Source: Corbicula japonica
Lineage: Eukaryota; Mollusca; Bivalvia; Venerida; Cyrenidae
Direction: 5' to 3'
Assembly: GCA_038501625.1 (NCBI GenBank)
Contig: JAZAYU010000008.1
Location: 12,860,620 to 12,924,619 of the forward strand
DNA length: 64,000 nt
Made by a program: the position numbers and the translations under genes. The notes under the pieces are model-generated. The model ran no database searches, was not told where the DNA came from, and was given only the letters and a program-made list of their open reading frames with translations. Shown piece by piece: positions 1-12,031 of this stretch (its first letter is position 1; the number at the start of each line of letters is the position of its first letter).

Positions 1-1740
1 GGTTGTCCTTAAAAAAAGCAAATTATTTCTGCTGAATTAAGTTCATTTTTCTTCCTTGAGAATCTTAAAGAGCGTATTGTCAATTTATTGTATAAATTTT
101 TCTTAAGCGTTATGGTAAATTATATTGGCTCTTTGATGCCGTCTCGTTTATAATTTTTTCGTCACGCGAGAAGACGAAATAATGCAATGATTGCCAAGCA
201 ACACGACGTAAAAACGAACTGACCCTATCTACAATAACGATTAAAATGTTATGTATTTTCTTGATAAAGAACAAGAGTTCGAAAATTCGAAATAAAGAGT
301 GATAATTTTAAAAAGAATTCTTACTGACTTCCCTTTTGAAATTTTTTTTATTGTGAAAAAAAATGTTATGTTTTGCGAGTAAAAGGAATGTCACCACAAA
401 AGACGTCATGATTTTATTTATCAATTGTTTTTTATCGTTTTTATTGTTTGGTGTTCTAGACAATTTTACACATAATACACAAAATACATACCAACCCTAA
501 AAAACAAAAGTCTAAGTGTAGAAGTGCAAGAACTAGCTTTGATAGTCAGCCACGTTCATAGCCTGTGGCTATTTGGGTTAAGGGCAATTTCCCCAGATTA
601 TCTTGTGGGTGTTATGCGGTGGTGTGCATCGTCTCCCCACTTCCATTTCAGTTCCAATGAAAACAAGAGAAGCTAGGAACATTTCTTCGCAATAATATCC
701 GAACATCGGAGCGATCCATATAGCTTTATTTTGGAAAAGTTAAAGATAATATGTACACAGACAATTTTAACTTTTTTTTTCATCATGGCTTGCTGTGTCT
801 TGATCGCTGATTCCCAGGATATAGTTCATGACTCAAATACTGACGAGTGTTAATTAATGTTTAATTCATTAATTTCAATTTCGAAGCATTATTAATGCAT
901 TCAGATAGTGAAATTTGGGGCACATGTATTAAGTTTTCTTTAGCTTTTAGGGCATTCGCGTGAAATCTTTTGGAGCATATATATTCAGATTTCCGGTGCA
1001 TTATTGGGGTTAACATGATATGTGCGGGACCCTTGTCCATTTAAATTCAAAAATCATACTTAAGCGTTTAGCAATGTCATTATTTGTGAGCTTTTTATAT
1101 GGTGGATTTTAAACTTGCTAAATACTAGGTCAATCTATAGTGAAACAATGGAGCTTCATACATGAAAGCTTATCTTTCCTCTTTGAATAATCTTACCTCT
1201 TTAAATAATTTACCAAAATGTTTAATAATGTTTGCCTTTTGGGTCGTCTACATTCTTCTATTTCCTGTCAAAATTCTATTTTTTATAACCGCTCATTGTT
1301 TTCTCAAAAGAAATATTTATGAGAGAATTAGTTTATATCAGGTTGTCAATTGTTGTGCTGAGGTTAAGCATGTTATTCTATTTATTGATTTTACACTGCT
1401 GTTCGTGGGATGGTAATTATCTGAAATAATGCATTCAAGGTTTACCGTCATATGCAAACAATCATTTTGAAAGATTAAACTTTGTCATGTTTACTTGTGT
1501 AATTATTGAGTTTCGCTTAACCTGGACTTGGCGAAGTGGACAATAATATTCATAACCATAATGCTCTCATGAACATGAACAGTTTCAATAAAAATAAGCG
1601 TACAATATTTTCGTTTATTTCCGTGTTCGGTTGCAAATTATCTTTTCATCTATTCTTGAGAACTTAGCTGGCTCGGTGCCCCTAGAACATCTTTTAGAAT
1701 TACAAAGGCATGTAACTGGGGCGTTCTCTTTTCTTTCTGG
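1..1740. other. AT-rich intergenic or intronic DNA, nothing recognised
   Basis: No exon, RNA gene or repeat copy that I recognise. An 84-codon open frame at 1162-1416 (+) is hydrophobic and AT-driven, with no domain, no signal peptide followed by a mature region, and no splice context. I treat it as chance. Confidence 0.5.
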
Positions 1741-1746
1741 TGTTTT

Positions 1747-1748
<2 letters not shown>

Positions 1749-1818
<70 letters not shown>
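1749..1818. repeat. (TC)n microsatellite, about 35 units
   Basis: An uninterrupted CT dinucleotide run. It gives a spurious Ser-Leu open frame on the plus strand. Confidence 0.98.
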
Positions 1819-1820
<2 letters not shown>

Positions 1821-1992
1821 ATTTGTCCTATATTTGGAATTATGATTATGGGAAGACTGGTTTTTAATCTTCTCCCTTAATGAGTTTTGATTTATGTCTC
1901 GGAATCTAACATCTTGTTACAGAGTTATCGGTATCATAAATAACGAAAACCTTTTGCAAGTTTTATCGCCGATACCCAGATTTAATTCAAAA

Positions 1993-2815
1993 TACAGTTG
2001 CAGTTTAAAATCACGTTTGCAACAAGGTATTTCACAGCCAGTTTTTATGTAGATTTTATTAATAAACTAAAGAAGATAAACGGCAATGTTATTTTCACCT
2101 GGTTATTCGTAAAAACCATCAGTAAATTATAAAAGAAAAGTAACCAACATGATATTCTACAGCGCTCTGCAGGCCTGGTATTTAACCCATCTACAGTTGA
2201 TCATTATGCTTACCTCTTTGGTTACACGACGGTGACAGGGGTTAAAGAGTTTATGAAGGTATATGGGGAAATCTTGTATAAGAATATAGAAGCCCGATTA
2301 GTTTCTTTTATCCCTGTCATCGTGTTCTTGCTGATTTGACTCCAGGTACTCTGGTCTCGGTAAGATGATTGAATACCCACCATTTTGTCTTTGCAATGCT
2401 ATAAGCTTCTTATGTTTTATGTGTTTGTGTGCTTTTGCATTCAACATTGATGAGCTGATGGGTGGGTCGATGAGATAATGGAGTTATTTCACCAAGACAA
2501 CATGTACTTGTTTGTTGATATGAGAGCCTGTTGGGACATGTGTAAGGTCGGTGCACCCTAGAACCTGGTTTTAACACCCTGTGGAAAATTGTTTTGCCAC
2601 TGAACGTTCCAGTGCGGTAATTTTTGCCACTGAACGTTCCAATGCGGTAACCCCAACGGTTTTCTTTTTAGTTAATTATTTGTTGCGTCTTTTTTGAATT
2701 TAACATACTTATAAATACATGCTCTCTTTTCCTCTCTTCTTTTACGCTGCGTGGGGAGACTGTGTTTTGTGAGTGTAGCGATTCCTGATATGCATATTTC
2801 ACTTTTCCATATATT
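1993..2815 (+). repeat. Dispersed repeat family A, near-full-length copy (~800 bp)
   Basis: Matches 49004-49785 along its whole length with many substitutions. Landmarks in order are the GCAACAAGGTATTTCACAGC segment near the left end, CTACAGTTGATCATTATGC, TTATGAAGG...GGGGAAATC, CACCAAGACAAC, GTGCACCCTAGAACCTGG, the CACTGAACGTTCCA block (duplicated locally at 2597-2650), and the right end TATGCATATTTCAC. No protein is encoded. Partial copies lie at 23.95, 25.56, 26.63, 48.26, 48.84, 49.85 and 50.73 kb. It behaves as a non-autonomous mobile element, but I see neither terminal inverted repeats nor a clear A/B-box pair, so its class is open. Confidence 0.85.
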
Positions 2816-4005
2816 GGTTCAATTCTCGTTAAAACAATAAAAATAATTAGAACAACATGAACTTATCTGGACACCAACACATTTTTCCTTTTGTGATCAG
2901 TAAGAAATCCGATTTCTCATGTTTAACGTGCTCACATAACTCGTCGAAGAAGTTTTAAATTTTATCTCTGTACGTATTAGATTGTACGTATGTTTTCATT
3001 GATCTAGATCTACATTTGTCGCCTATGTGGTTAGAGTCTTACGATGAGAATTTCGAGAATGTCATTATAAAGCAAATGTGAGTTTTACATGTCATGTTAT
3101 CATTTATATTTTTTCTATTTAAATGGCAACTTAAATTAAATAATTTGATTATTATGTTAAATTGTTCTTTAAAATTATTGACAATCATTTTGCAAATATT
3201 ACCACGAAATTCTGATTTTTTAGACATCTGGCATTATGTTATACTTATATTATTGACTTGAATTCTGATTTTTTTTAACATTTGGCATTACGTTTGGATG
3301 TCATTTCCCATTGCTTGTTTATTGATAATAAGCATTCTGCATTTAAAAACAAACTTATATAAAAGTCCACAAAATTCATCGTTTTATATGACAAAATGTA
3401 ATAAAGCTACATCTCATATGATATATTTGGACATCATGTTACATTTTATTCATTCTTGCAGGAATATAAAGTGGCGTGTGACGTTCAAGCATTCTGAAAA
3501 TATTCTTAAGATTGGCAAACAATATGATTTGAGAAGTATTGTTTTCAAAAAACATATCTGTGAAGGGCTCAGGAGGATTAAAGAACTAGCGTTACTGGAT
3601 TGCGGCACGTGAGCAGAATCTTACTGATACGCGAGGTTAACCCATACAGGATTGGCACCATGTGACACGTCATCGCTGGTCTTTATAAATCGCGACACTT
3701 CCGATAATGACTGGAATTTCAATTAGAGAAGTCAGTAGTAACATCTGACGATTTCTCGATTATACAGTGGATTTAAATACTTAGGCTCTATGGTATGTAC
3801 AATTTAGATTTGGCTAGAAGTTATTGTTAAAAATAAAATAAAAAAATGTATAAAATAATTTAAAACATGGAATTGTTTTTCTTGAAAAATTGTCTGTACT
3901 TTAATTGCAAAAATTAATTTTCACACATTTTTATCATTATCTTATAATTCATATTTATTTTCCTCTTCGTAGTCCTTCTCTTCCTCCTCCAAATCATCGT
4001 CGTAA

Positions 4006-4045
4006 CCATCATCATCATCATCATCATCATCACCATCATCATCAT
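4006..4045. repeat. (CAT)n microsatellite
   Basis: CAT/ATC trinucleotide run with one CAC interruption. Confidence 0.95.
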
Positions 4046-4510
4046 ATGTATGTGCGCCATATTCATTTTGTAAGGCACATTTTAGTTCATTGGGATAATA
4101 TAATTAAAGTTTTTACTGAAGATTGCAAATAAAGGCAACTACAATTTAAAACAAAATGAAACTTCTGGTTATAGTATAATATTCTTTTTTTTGCTTTAAC
4201 ATATGGTATAAGCGAAGAATTTAAGAATGCCATCCATTATCGCATATTTCTTGCTAATTTCTGATACCCCAGAAGAGACCAAATGTCCATGACTACAAAC
4301 TTTATTTATTAGTTACTTTTAAAGGTATCAATAGGTGACATACACTTGAGTCAGAAAGAAAGGAGGAATTTCTTTCTTAATTTTATTTTATTCCTAAATA
4401 AATAAAACTTTATTTATGAAATAGTAGCTTTTTGGTAATAAGTGAGGCAACACTTTGTATACCAGGAAGAGTCTTCAAGATTATAAAAATATTTAATGGT
4501 CCAGTGTAAA

Positions 4511-4544
4511 TCACCATCATCATCATCATCATCATCATCATCAT
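4511..4544. repeat. (CAT)n microsatellite
   Basis: Eleven or so CAT units. The third such array, 7506-7600, is longer but interrupted. Confidence 0.95.
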
Positions 4545-5329
4545 AAAAATGGAAAATCTAATTAAGAAATTATTTCATAAATCTCTCAATTCCGTAAGCG
4601 TTTTTCGATTTCCCTAGGTACAGTAAATATTCAGAAATTATTCCTTTTGACGGTTTTCTCATTCGGGTAACAAGTCATATTGATTGTTTCGTTACTAACA
4701 GAAATATTTATAATAGTTGATATTCAGTTGTCAACTGAAACATGCGGACTCAAATATTGGTATTACGCAAGAGATAAAAATGACGGCAAGTTTTGTTTAA
4801 TAGTCTTAGATAGCCGTATAAACATTTCGAAATGACTTTAGCGGAACGAAGCGAATCGATTTAAAATCATATTATTTGTCTCAGTTAAAATATATTGCAC
4901 AAAAATAAATTATATTTGCCAAGTAAATGTATTATAACAAAAAGTAATATGCTATAGTATAAAGCTTAAGATTGATTTGAACACTGGTTCGAACCTGACA
5001 TCCGAAAATTTTAATTGAGTGAATGTTAGAACTCTATAACTGCTTTCAACCCTTTTAGATGTTATGACTTATTCTTTAAATATAATACTTTAAGACATTA
5101 AATAATTCGTAATCGTCCTGTTTGAAATAGTAAATGCATGCAAAATGACGGAGTCTTTGCTTTAAGTATACCCAGTTTTAAACCGAGGTTTTTTCACTGT
5201 ATCAGTCCCGCTCACAGATGATGCAATGCAGGAGTCAATATCTGTAAATGTCGCCAATTTCCTCGTGTTTTTTTCGGGATACATATATAAGCTAGACAAT
5301 GCATTGTAATCCTTTCTCATGGAAGATAA

Positions 5330-5400
5330 GTGGTCTGTGGGGTAGAGCGTCGGACTCCAGATCCGGAGACTTCGGTTTCGAATCCCACCAGGGATGAGGT
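5330..5400 (+). repeat. tRNA-Trp-like SINE head
   Basis: It carries an A-box-like TGGGGTAGAGCG at 5338-5349 and a B-box-like GGTTTCGAATCCC at 5374-5386. Between them is a 5-bp anticodon stem (TCGGA/TCCGG) around the loop CTCCAGA, anticodon CCA. The T-stem and acceptor stem do not pair, so it is a tRNA-derived repeat head and not a functional tRNA. The 3' body runs on to about 5470. Confidence 0.65.
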
Positions 5401-6417
5401 TCGTCTTCAGTTTCTTCAATCCACATTCGCGATTACTGATTGTAAACCCAGGAAGCAGTCATCGAACGTGATTAATATAAGTTTGAATAACTTGTTTCAA
5501 AATCGATGTTAAATAAATACGTTTTAACTAATCCTTTCTCACCGCTGTATAGTAATAAAAATATTATATTACAGAATATATGCAATAAAACTTTTATTAC
5601 ACATAAAAATATGGATGAAATGTGTGGGCGGCGGGTGGCATTAGACGACCTTGTCAACGCTTCTTCTCCCAAATCACAGCTGTCAGGTGATTGCTCTCTC
5701 TAAGCAGAAGACAAATAACAAAGGTCTACAAGTTATGACAAAAGTGACATAAAACTACACAGAATATCGTTTGAGCGTCTAAGATGAATCAAAATGTGTA
5801 TTGTATACTTATTTGAGATGCGTTCAATCTGGAGCTATGCGGCGTGTGAGGATATAAATATGAAATGGATTTCCAATAATGCTCGAACGGGCTCGATCAA
5901 ACCGAGCCCGGAGGATGTTTGTATTTGTGGTGTTCCGTTATGATTTGAAGGCGATCTAGGATTTTTAATCACGATTTTCTCAACAAGACAATAGGAGACA
6001 AAAAATGAAAACATGAAGCACGTTTCCTACTCCGATTTAAGCAAAACCCGAAGTTGAACTTATGAAATAAAGAAACCTACCGTTTACCAAAAACGCCGAA
6101 CTTTGCGAACAGAAAGAAAACATCAAGCACAATTAAGGAACATAAAAATCATGATATTGAAAGATCTTCATCAATAAAAGAGCTCCTACAAAAGCCACCA
6201 ACAACGTTACTACGAAATTGAAAAGTAGACTTTAAAATGCACTGGGAAAGACAAATAAGAATAGTTGCAGGTTCGATCCTAGCTTCTTTATCTTCAGCTG
6301 TCCTTGCTGTTAGCAACAGCAAGCCCGGTCTGAGCATAAGGTGGTGATTTGGAAACCTCATTGCAGTATTTACAAATATCATTCCATGACTAGATACAAA
6401 TTAAATGCCCAACCAGT
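5401..6417. other. Intergenic DNA; carries a 45-bp block reused in the fold-back MITE
   Basis: No exon seen. 5911-5955 (GGAGGATGTTTGTATTTGTG and on) is the reverse complement of the loop of the fold-back MITE at 6418-6590. Confidence 0.5.
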
Positions 6418-6590
6418 GCCCAAGGTTATAAAACTGAGCATGGAAACCAGTCTCAAATCCCAAGCATCTGATTGGCTGGATGATGTTTGAATTTCAAATC
6501 ATAACGAAACACCACAAATACAAACATCCTCCAGCCAATCAGATGCTTGAGATTTGAGACTGGTTTCCAATCTCAGTTTTATAACTTTCA
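6418..6590. mobile_element. Fold-back MITE (family D)
   Basis: Two arms of about 60 bp are near-perfect inverted repeats: TATAAAACTGAGCATGG and CAAGCATCTGATTGGCTG on the left, CAGCCAATCAGATGCTTGAG and CAGTTTTATAAC on the right. They close over a ~45-bp loop. The ends are GCCCAAGGTTATAAAACTGAG-like. The whole single strand would fold into one hairpin. Relatives lie at 11281-11424, 30279-30352 and 42085-42264. Confidence 0.85.
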
Positions 6591-6924
6591 GACATGAAGA
6601 CAGACAACTGCTAGACCAGACAAGATAAAATCTGTAATTCTAATGGAGTTGAGACATTCGGTACGCTCCCCCTGGGGTTTCTTCACCAACATCTGAAAGT
6701 TTTAAAATTAAAATATCACCAGGGACACATTTTCTCGTGTCGTGGCGTATATTATATTCTAGAATTACGGATAATCCCTTTCCTGTGCAAGTCAACGATA
6801 TTAAATGTCAACCATCAACCACTTTGTCTCTTCTTCGTACAGAGAAGTAACACTCCTTAAAACTAAGTTATTTATGTAGAAAAACAAAAGATGTGCGTAT
6901 TAAGGAAACAGCACATTCAGCAAA

Positions 6925-6955
6925 AGACAGAGACGGACAGACAGACAGAGAGACG

Positions 6956-6991
<36 letters not shown>
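6925..6991. repeat. (GACA)n microsatellite
   Basis: ACAG/GACA tetranucleotide run with two GACG interruptions. Confidence 0.95.
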
Positions 6992-6992
<1 letters not shown>

Positions 6993-7505
6993 CTCTGATG
7001 CTTCAATTTAATTTATACAAAGCTTGTCCGAAATGTTTTGTCAGCAGAAGTGCAGAGTTGAAATAAGTATTGGCATTGGTCTTTCTATTCTACTTACAGT
7101 GTCAGATAGCATTTACTGGATTTTAACATATGTCTATTGACTGTTTCAACGATTTGAATCGTATCAAGCAACCTGATTAGCAAGCTGATTTGCACTGAAG
7201 TGACTTATGATTTGCGGACGGTTGTCTAACCAGATAAAATAACGTTTTTGCGAGAGTTAACCCATACTTGATGAACAGCTCATGAATCTCCATATTTTGT
7301 GGCTCATTTTTGTCAAATCATATTTTTATAACGACCGGTAAGCCGGTAAGTATTTATTATTAATTTACCAAAAATTAAAGCGCATCGGTAATTGCGTCTT
7401 TCCATTTCTGCCCATCAGTACTTGATTGTTTAAAATTACTCGAGAAATAGACTTCAAACTTCAAGCAAGTTACGAAGTACTTGTCACATTAGCCTCGATT
7501 TCCCA

Positions 7506-7600
7506 TATCATCATCGTAATCAGCATCATCATCATTATCATCATCATCATCATCATCATTTTCATCACCATCATCATCATCGTAATCATCAATGTCTTCT
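7506..7600. repeat. Interrupted (ATC)n microsatellite
   Basis: ATC/CAT run with interruptions. It gives a false Ile-rich open frame at 7426-7659. Confidence 0.9.
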
Positions 7601-8937
7601 TTATCGTCGTAATCGTACTTATCTTCGTCATTAATATTATTACCAGAAGAAGTCATTGAACGGCAATGTAATGTCTTATGTGGTTATTGGCACTATTTAA
7701 TGTATATGTCACGAAAGGTTCATAATTGTTATAATCATTCGATTTGTCAGTTAAATGATTCGGATCCCTTGTAGTGCATGCGATGTATAAAATCAATATT
7801 ATATAAAACTCTTGTTGCAGGGTTTCTTTCCTTTGTGTATTACGTGGTAAATAAAATTTCTTGAACAGTGCCCTTAACAACAAAATAACGAGACGAAGAA
7901 CCCTAAAATATATAATATATTTTGAAAAAAAGTTGCAACTACAATTAAAAAAAGGAAACAAAAATAATCAAGTAAACGAGTAAATTATTTGTTAAATATA
8001 TCTAAATATGTATACAAGTGGTATCTTTAAGTGAAGTATAGAATTTTAGCTGTCTTTATTTAATAAACAATAGAAATACAAGGCAAATCGCCGGTTTATC
8101 ATTTATATAAAGTACAATTTTAAAAGCCTATGATAACAAGAAAAAATGCCTACATACGACATTTTAAGTTTTCTTTTTATGGAATTATTCCGGCAAAATT
8201 GATTTAATACCAGACAAATCTCTAAATTATTCGAAATAACCAAGGCTAGCCGATGTAAGCTTTGTAATGACATATTAAGTTTGACCTTTCAAAGTTTGAC
8301 ACTCGAGTTGTTACGTGGCTTCAGTCTCATGTGTTATAATTTGTTGGAAGTGCCTATTTTAGTAGATATCAGTCTTAAATTCTTAAATGAAGGCGCGTTA
8401 TCTCCTAGCCTGAAATAACGTACCCTTTATGGCATACATTATAATAACTACATTTACACTTAATATATTCTTCACAATCCTGTTTTGAGCTTTTATTGCA
8501 GCTTCTATGAAACTTTGATAAAAAGAGGCGAGTATTCACAATAACTTGACAAAACTTGCTCAATCAATTCTCGGGAATTATAACGACTTGTGTTCATTTC
8601 ATCTACATGAAAATGATATAATTTTTGTTATCATAGTTTTATACAAAATGAAAGAAAAATCCATTGAATAAATAACTCCTAATAGCTCTACCTGACAGGT
8701 TTGATGACTTTATTCGGTTGTCATGCATACCTGAATGTTTTATTGTTGTTGCTGCTGTTTTTCTGTATTTATCGGTGTTGGAAAAGTAATCTTTCAACCT
8801 CCACACTCCGTACCTTCCCGCTGCCACTACCAAGTTGTGAGGCGCAGAAAGGTCTTTTATCATTTCCAATCCACCTCCACACTTGGGACGTACGACTGGA
8901 TGAATAGCTATTATTTCTGCATGAAAACGTTGAAAAA
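7601..8937. other. No coding feature seen; upstream flank or 5' intron of the Cys-rich peptide gene
   Basis: A strong 3' splice acceptor at 8960-8961 means that a 5' exon of the downstream gene should lie in or upstream of this stretch. I could not identify it. Confidence 0.4.
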
Positions 8938-8961
8938 GTTTTCTTTTTTTGTATATTTCAG
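8938..8961 (+). promoter_or_regulatory. 3' splice acceptor of the Cys-rich peptide exon
   Basis: The tract TTTTCTTTTTTTGTATATTTCAG lies three bases before the ATG. It implies a 5'-UTR intron. Confidence 0.75.
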
Positions 8962-9225
8962 AAAATGATGTCTAAATTGTACTTATTACTGCTTGCCACC
9001 GCCATGTTGTTAGCCACAGTTCTCGCTCAGCCAGACTTTATCCGACCCCGAGGAGTGCGAACCCCAAAGTTCTGTATGACACGCTGTGACAGGAAAGTTG
9101 AATACTGTGATAACACGTGTAAGACGCAATATGGCGAAGATAGATTGGGAGAAGATCCGTACTCATACAAACGTTGTCTAAATGACTGTGCCATGAGTTA
9201 TCTCGTGTGCCTCAACGACTGCTGA
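8962..9225 (+). CDS. Small secreted Cys-rich peptide, symmetric double CX3C-X6-CX3C (86 aa)
   Basis: The exon opens after a pyrimidine-rich tract and the acceptor TTTCAG (ending 8961). The start codon is at 8965 and the stop ends at 9225. Residues 1-21 form a classical signal peptide (Leu/Ala-rich core, likely cleavage after VLA), leaving a 65-residue mature peptide that begins Gln-Pro. It holds exactly eight cysteines (37, 41, 48, 52, 71, 75, 82, 86), arranged as CX3CX6CX3C, an 18-residue linker, then CX3CX6CX3C, with the last Cys as the final residue. Four cysteines at i, i+4, i+11, i+15 fall on one face of a helix, so I infer two antiparallel helices joined by disulfides. Helical hairpins with CX3C pairs occur in some antimicrobial and toxin-like peptides, but I recognise no family and claim no activity. 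The whole mature peptide is in one exon. Confidence 0.8.
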   Translation, partial: KMMSKLYLLLLATAMLLATVLAQPDFIRPRGVRTPKFCMTRCDRKVEYCDNTCKTQYGEDRLGEDPYSYKRCLNDCAMSYLVCLNDC

Positions 9226-9556
9226 GCCGAGGACCTTGGCTTTCGCTATGCCTGGTTTTAAAATCACAAAGGCATAGAAACAAAAATTTTAAAACACCTT
9301 TAAACAATTTCGTAAAAAAGGAAAGACCAATGAAACTCTATAAAAATGTCAACCAACTTCAAATCCTAGAATTTAACAATACACTTTTTAAAAAATGAGT
9401 ATCGAAGCCAAGTATTTCTAACGAATCCAAAAGGTTATATTTATATGCGCTAACTTGATCATAAAATGTAAAGAATTTGCCATACGATGTAGAAAATTAT
9501 ATTGTATTTCTGTCTATTTTAAGTTATTTACAATTGTTAAGTTGCTTGGTAACTTA

Positions 9557-9593
9557 AATAAAATGGCTGTAAAACAACATCATGGGAAAGAAA
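9557..9593 (+). terminator. Candidate polyadenylation signals for the Cys-rich peptide gene
   Basis: AATAAA at 9557-9562 (in AACTTAAATAAAATGG), and a second AATAAA about 30 bp further on. They lie about 330 bp after the stop codon. Assignment is by position only. Confidence 0.4.
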
Positions 9594-9848
9594 ATAAAGT
9601 AAAACACGAAAGAATGAAGTATGTTTATATGAACGAAAGTACGTATCCTTCGTTCATGTTGATTTGCTATCGCTTGAGGTCCTTGTTACAACCGTTGTAT
9701 TTTATTTTCGTGGTGCACAAACTTCATGAACTTGTTCAACAGAAAATATAAAACATGGTGTTAATACAAAGTTGTCTATTGACAGCTGATATTTATAAAA
9801 GTATCTTGCACCGCGATTCTAAAAGCAATACACAAAAAGGTTCGGTTG

Positions 9849-9964
9849 CCCAAACTGCAGATGCACAAGAAATTACATTTGCCTCATAAAATTAAGAAAT
9901 GGTTTCAAATTGGAGCGCCTTAAACGATTTTGTTTTGGCAATTAGAAGCTATTTGCAGTTTGGG
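9849..9964. mobile_element. Possible short MITE
   Basis: Inverted ends GCCCAAACTGCA and TGCAGTTTGGGC bound a 116-bp AT-rich segment. I see no clear target duplication and no second copy in the window. Confidence 0.4.
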
Positions 9965-10189
9965 CCCTCGTCTTTGCAGTCACTACATAATCTTAATATT
10001 CAGTGATCAATAATCAAGATATTTATACATAGAGGCGTATTTTCATTTGGGTTTAAATTCATAATTCGTATTTTGAAAAGCAATTATCTAATATATCAAG
10101 CATACATTGATGTTAATTTCTTGATATAGGGCTGTAATTTTTACAGTTAGTTCATTGATAAACTAGCGATAAAGAACATCCCTGTTTCA

Positions 10190-10345
10190 AATGACATTGG
10201 GAATCGAACCCATACAGCACAGCGCCTAACCGTGCACATCCGGATTGAGCTACCCACAACCACAAGAAGGTTGCGCGGATAACCCTGATAAACGTAATCA
10301 TCACATGACATCAGTAACTGATTAGTAACAGTAACTCAAACTAGT
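10190..10345 (-). mobile_element. tRNA-derived SINE fragment (family E)
   Basis: Read on the minus strand: a segment with TATCAGGGTTATCCGCGC, then an A box (TAGCTCAATCCGG), then a B box (GGGTTCGATTCCC), in tRNA-like spacing. The same upstream block (ATCAGGGCTATCCGATC) precedes the tRNA-like unit at 18696-18890, so the conserved repeat unit extends beyond the tRNA part. Confidence 0.75.
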
Positions 10346-11280
10346 CTTTACTGGGAACTGATCAAAGGTAGTGTGCGGTTTTGTTTTTTTTTTTCAAGAA
10401 TATGCACAGTTTATATTTTTTATATTGTTTGAACAATACTGGTCAGCAAGTGTAAATGGTCAGTAGTTCTTCAGCCTTGTCAGAAACAATTCTAATATTC
10501 AAAATAATATTATTATCTGTATCAGCATATGCTGGGCTTCTTTCACTAAGTAACGTGAAATACACTTAATAAATAATTGGCGTGATAGAAATGACAGACA
10601 TGACAGAGGGTCAGTCAGATCACTAGATTAACATTTCGGAACTGGTTAAATCGTCCGTCTGTTCCATGTATGGGATATTTAACTTGTAATAAAACTAATA
10701 TTACATAGTTTGTGTTAGAAAAGTGACGAAATGAGAAACAGCCTCATGTTTTTATATTTTCAACAAGGAAGCTCTATTACTTCTAAGTCATGTAATTTTT
10801 TATTACAAAAAAGCTTCTTTAATTTTCATGAAAAAAAAGATTGGGCTTAAATGCTTCCGCCAGTATCCTGTAAATATTTCTATTAACATCAATACATTCT
10901 TGTTCAAAATGAAGAATTCTGAAACTAATTTAAGGATTTAAACGCGCGCTAAAATAGTTTTTCCCATTTGTCAAAAACGGGATTTTTATCTTGAATTTTG
11001 ATCTTGATTTAACACAGCAAATTTTACTGGAATTTTAAGTTTTCTATTATCTTGTCGTGCTATGTTGAACAGATTTTGCAAATTGATTAAAAATCAGCCC
11101 AAACATGAGAAAGTTAGAGCGTCACGATTTATCCACTCCCATAAAATCAGGCAAGTCACTTATTCAACTATTGAAGTTACTACAAATCATAAACTGACTC
11201 AGGTGTTAAATGTAAAATTTATTGGCACACAAAAATACAAACACCACCTGACATGGGATTATCATGATTTCGAGATCTGT
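10346..11280. other. AT-rich DNA, nothing recognised
   Basis: No exon or repeat copy that I can support. Confidence 0.4.
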
Positions 11281-11424
11281 GCCCAAGGTTAAAAACTGAG
11301 CATGGAAACAGTCTCAAATCTCAAGCATCTGATTGGCTGCAATGGCGACCAGTCACCATTTCAGCAAATCAGATGCTTGAGGTTTGAGACTGGTTTCTAA
11401 TCTCGGTTTTATTACCTTTAGCCC
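11281..11424. mobile_element. Fold-back MITE (family D), shorter copy
   Basis: Ends GCCCAAGGT and ACCTTTAGCCC, with arms containing CAAGCATCTGATTGGCTG and CAAATCAGATGCTTGAG. The loop is shorter and differs from that of the 6.4-kb copy. Confidence 0.85.
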
Positions 11425-12031
11425 TATTGTTACCATAAAATAAAGTTCCGAATTGTCAGCACACAACAATTTAACAAATATGTTTTGGCTAAATAATCAC
11501 TATCAAGATCTAAAATAGTCATACAATAGTTATACAGTCTTCTCAAGCTAGGTCAAATTATCGTTATTAATTGTTTATCCATCGACCATCTGTTCACTTT
11601 TCAAAAACAAATTGCTGTCTATCTTATACTCAGGAGTCATAGTAGTTTCTCTATCTGTTTTCATCACCATTTCATCATAAAAGAAAATCTCCAGCTACAT
11701 TTAGAGTTCTCAAAAAACCTAGATGAATACCTGCTATTACAATAGCCATTCCTAAGGAGGAGTCATTAGTGAGGTCATTATGACCAGATCTTGGAGAACT
11801 CGATCGCCCTATTTTACACAAGTGTCTTGTAATGGTAATTATAAAAATTGCGATTACTTTCATGAGTAATCGTTGTGTCATTTTGTAATTATTCTTCACG
11901 GTGGAAGACCTTTCTCTGTGAGACTTACAACTGAAATTTCCGAAGGAATATTCATTACAATTACTACAAATTTCGATTTCAATTAGATATTGACCCTGTG
12001 AGCAACCTTCGTAAACACCTGTTGCATTGCA

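Larger units (their letters stand above)
2816..5320. other. Intergenic DNA with only simple repeats
   Basis: AT-rich. 3207-3292 holds a small tandem duplication of about 52-bp period around ATTCTGATTTTTT. The open frames at 3298-3612 and 3905-4132 show no domain; the second is made by a CAT-repeat His run. I see no exon. Confidence 0.5.

Noticed and set aside
1631..1867. Ser-Leu repeat open frame
   Set aside because: Produced entirely by the CT microsatellite.
3905..4132. His-run open frame
   Set aside because: Produced by the CAT microsatellite, with no other coding sign.
5330..5400. Functional tRNA-Trp gene
   Set aside because: Only the A box, anticodon arm and B box are tRNA-like; the acceptor and T stems do not pair.
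7426..7659. Ile-rich open frame
   Set aside because: Translation of an ATC microsatellite.
9455..9751. 98-codon frame after the Cys-rich peptide gene
   Set aside because: No ATG at its start, AT-rich composition, and it overlaps the probable polyadenylation site.
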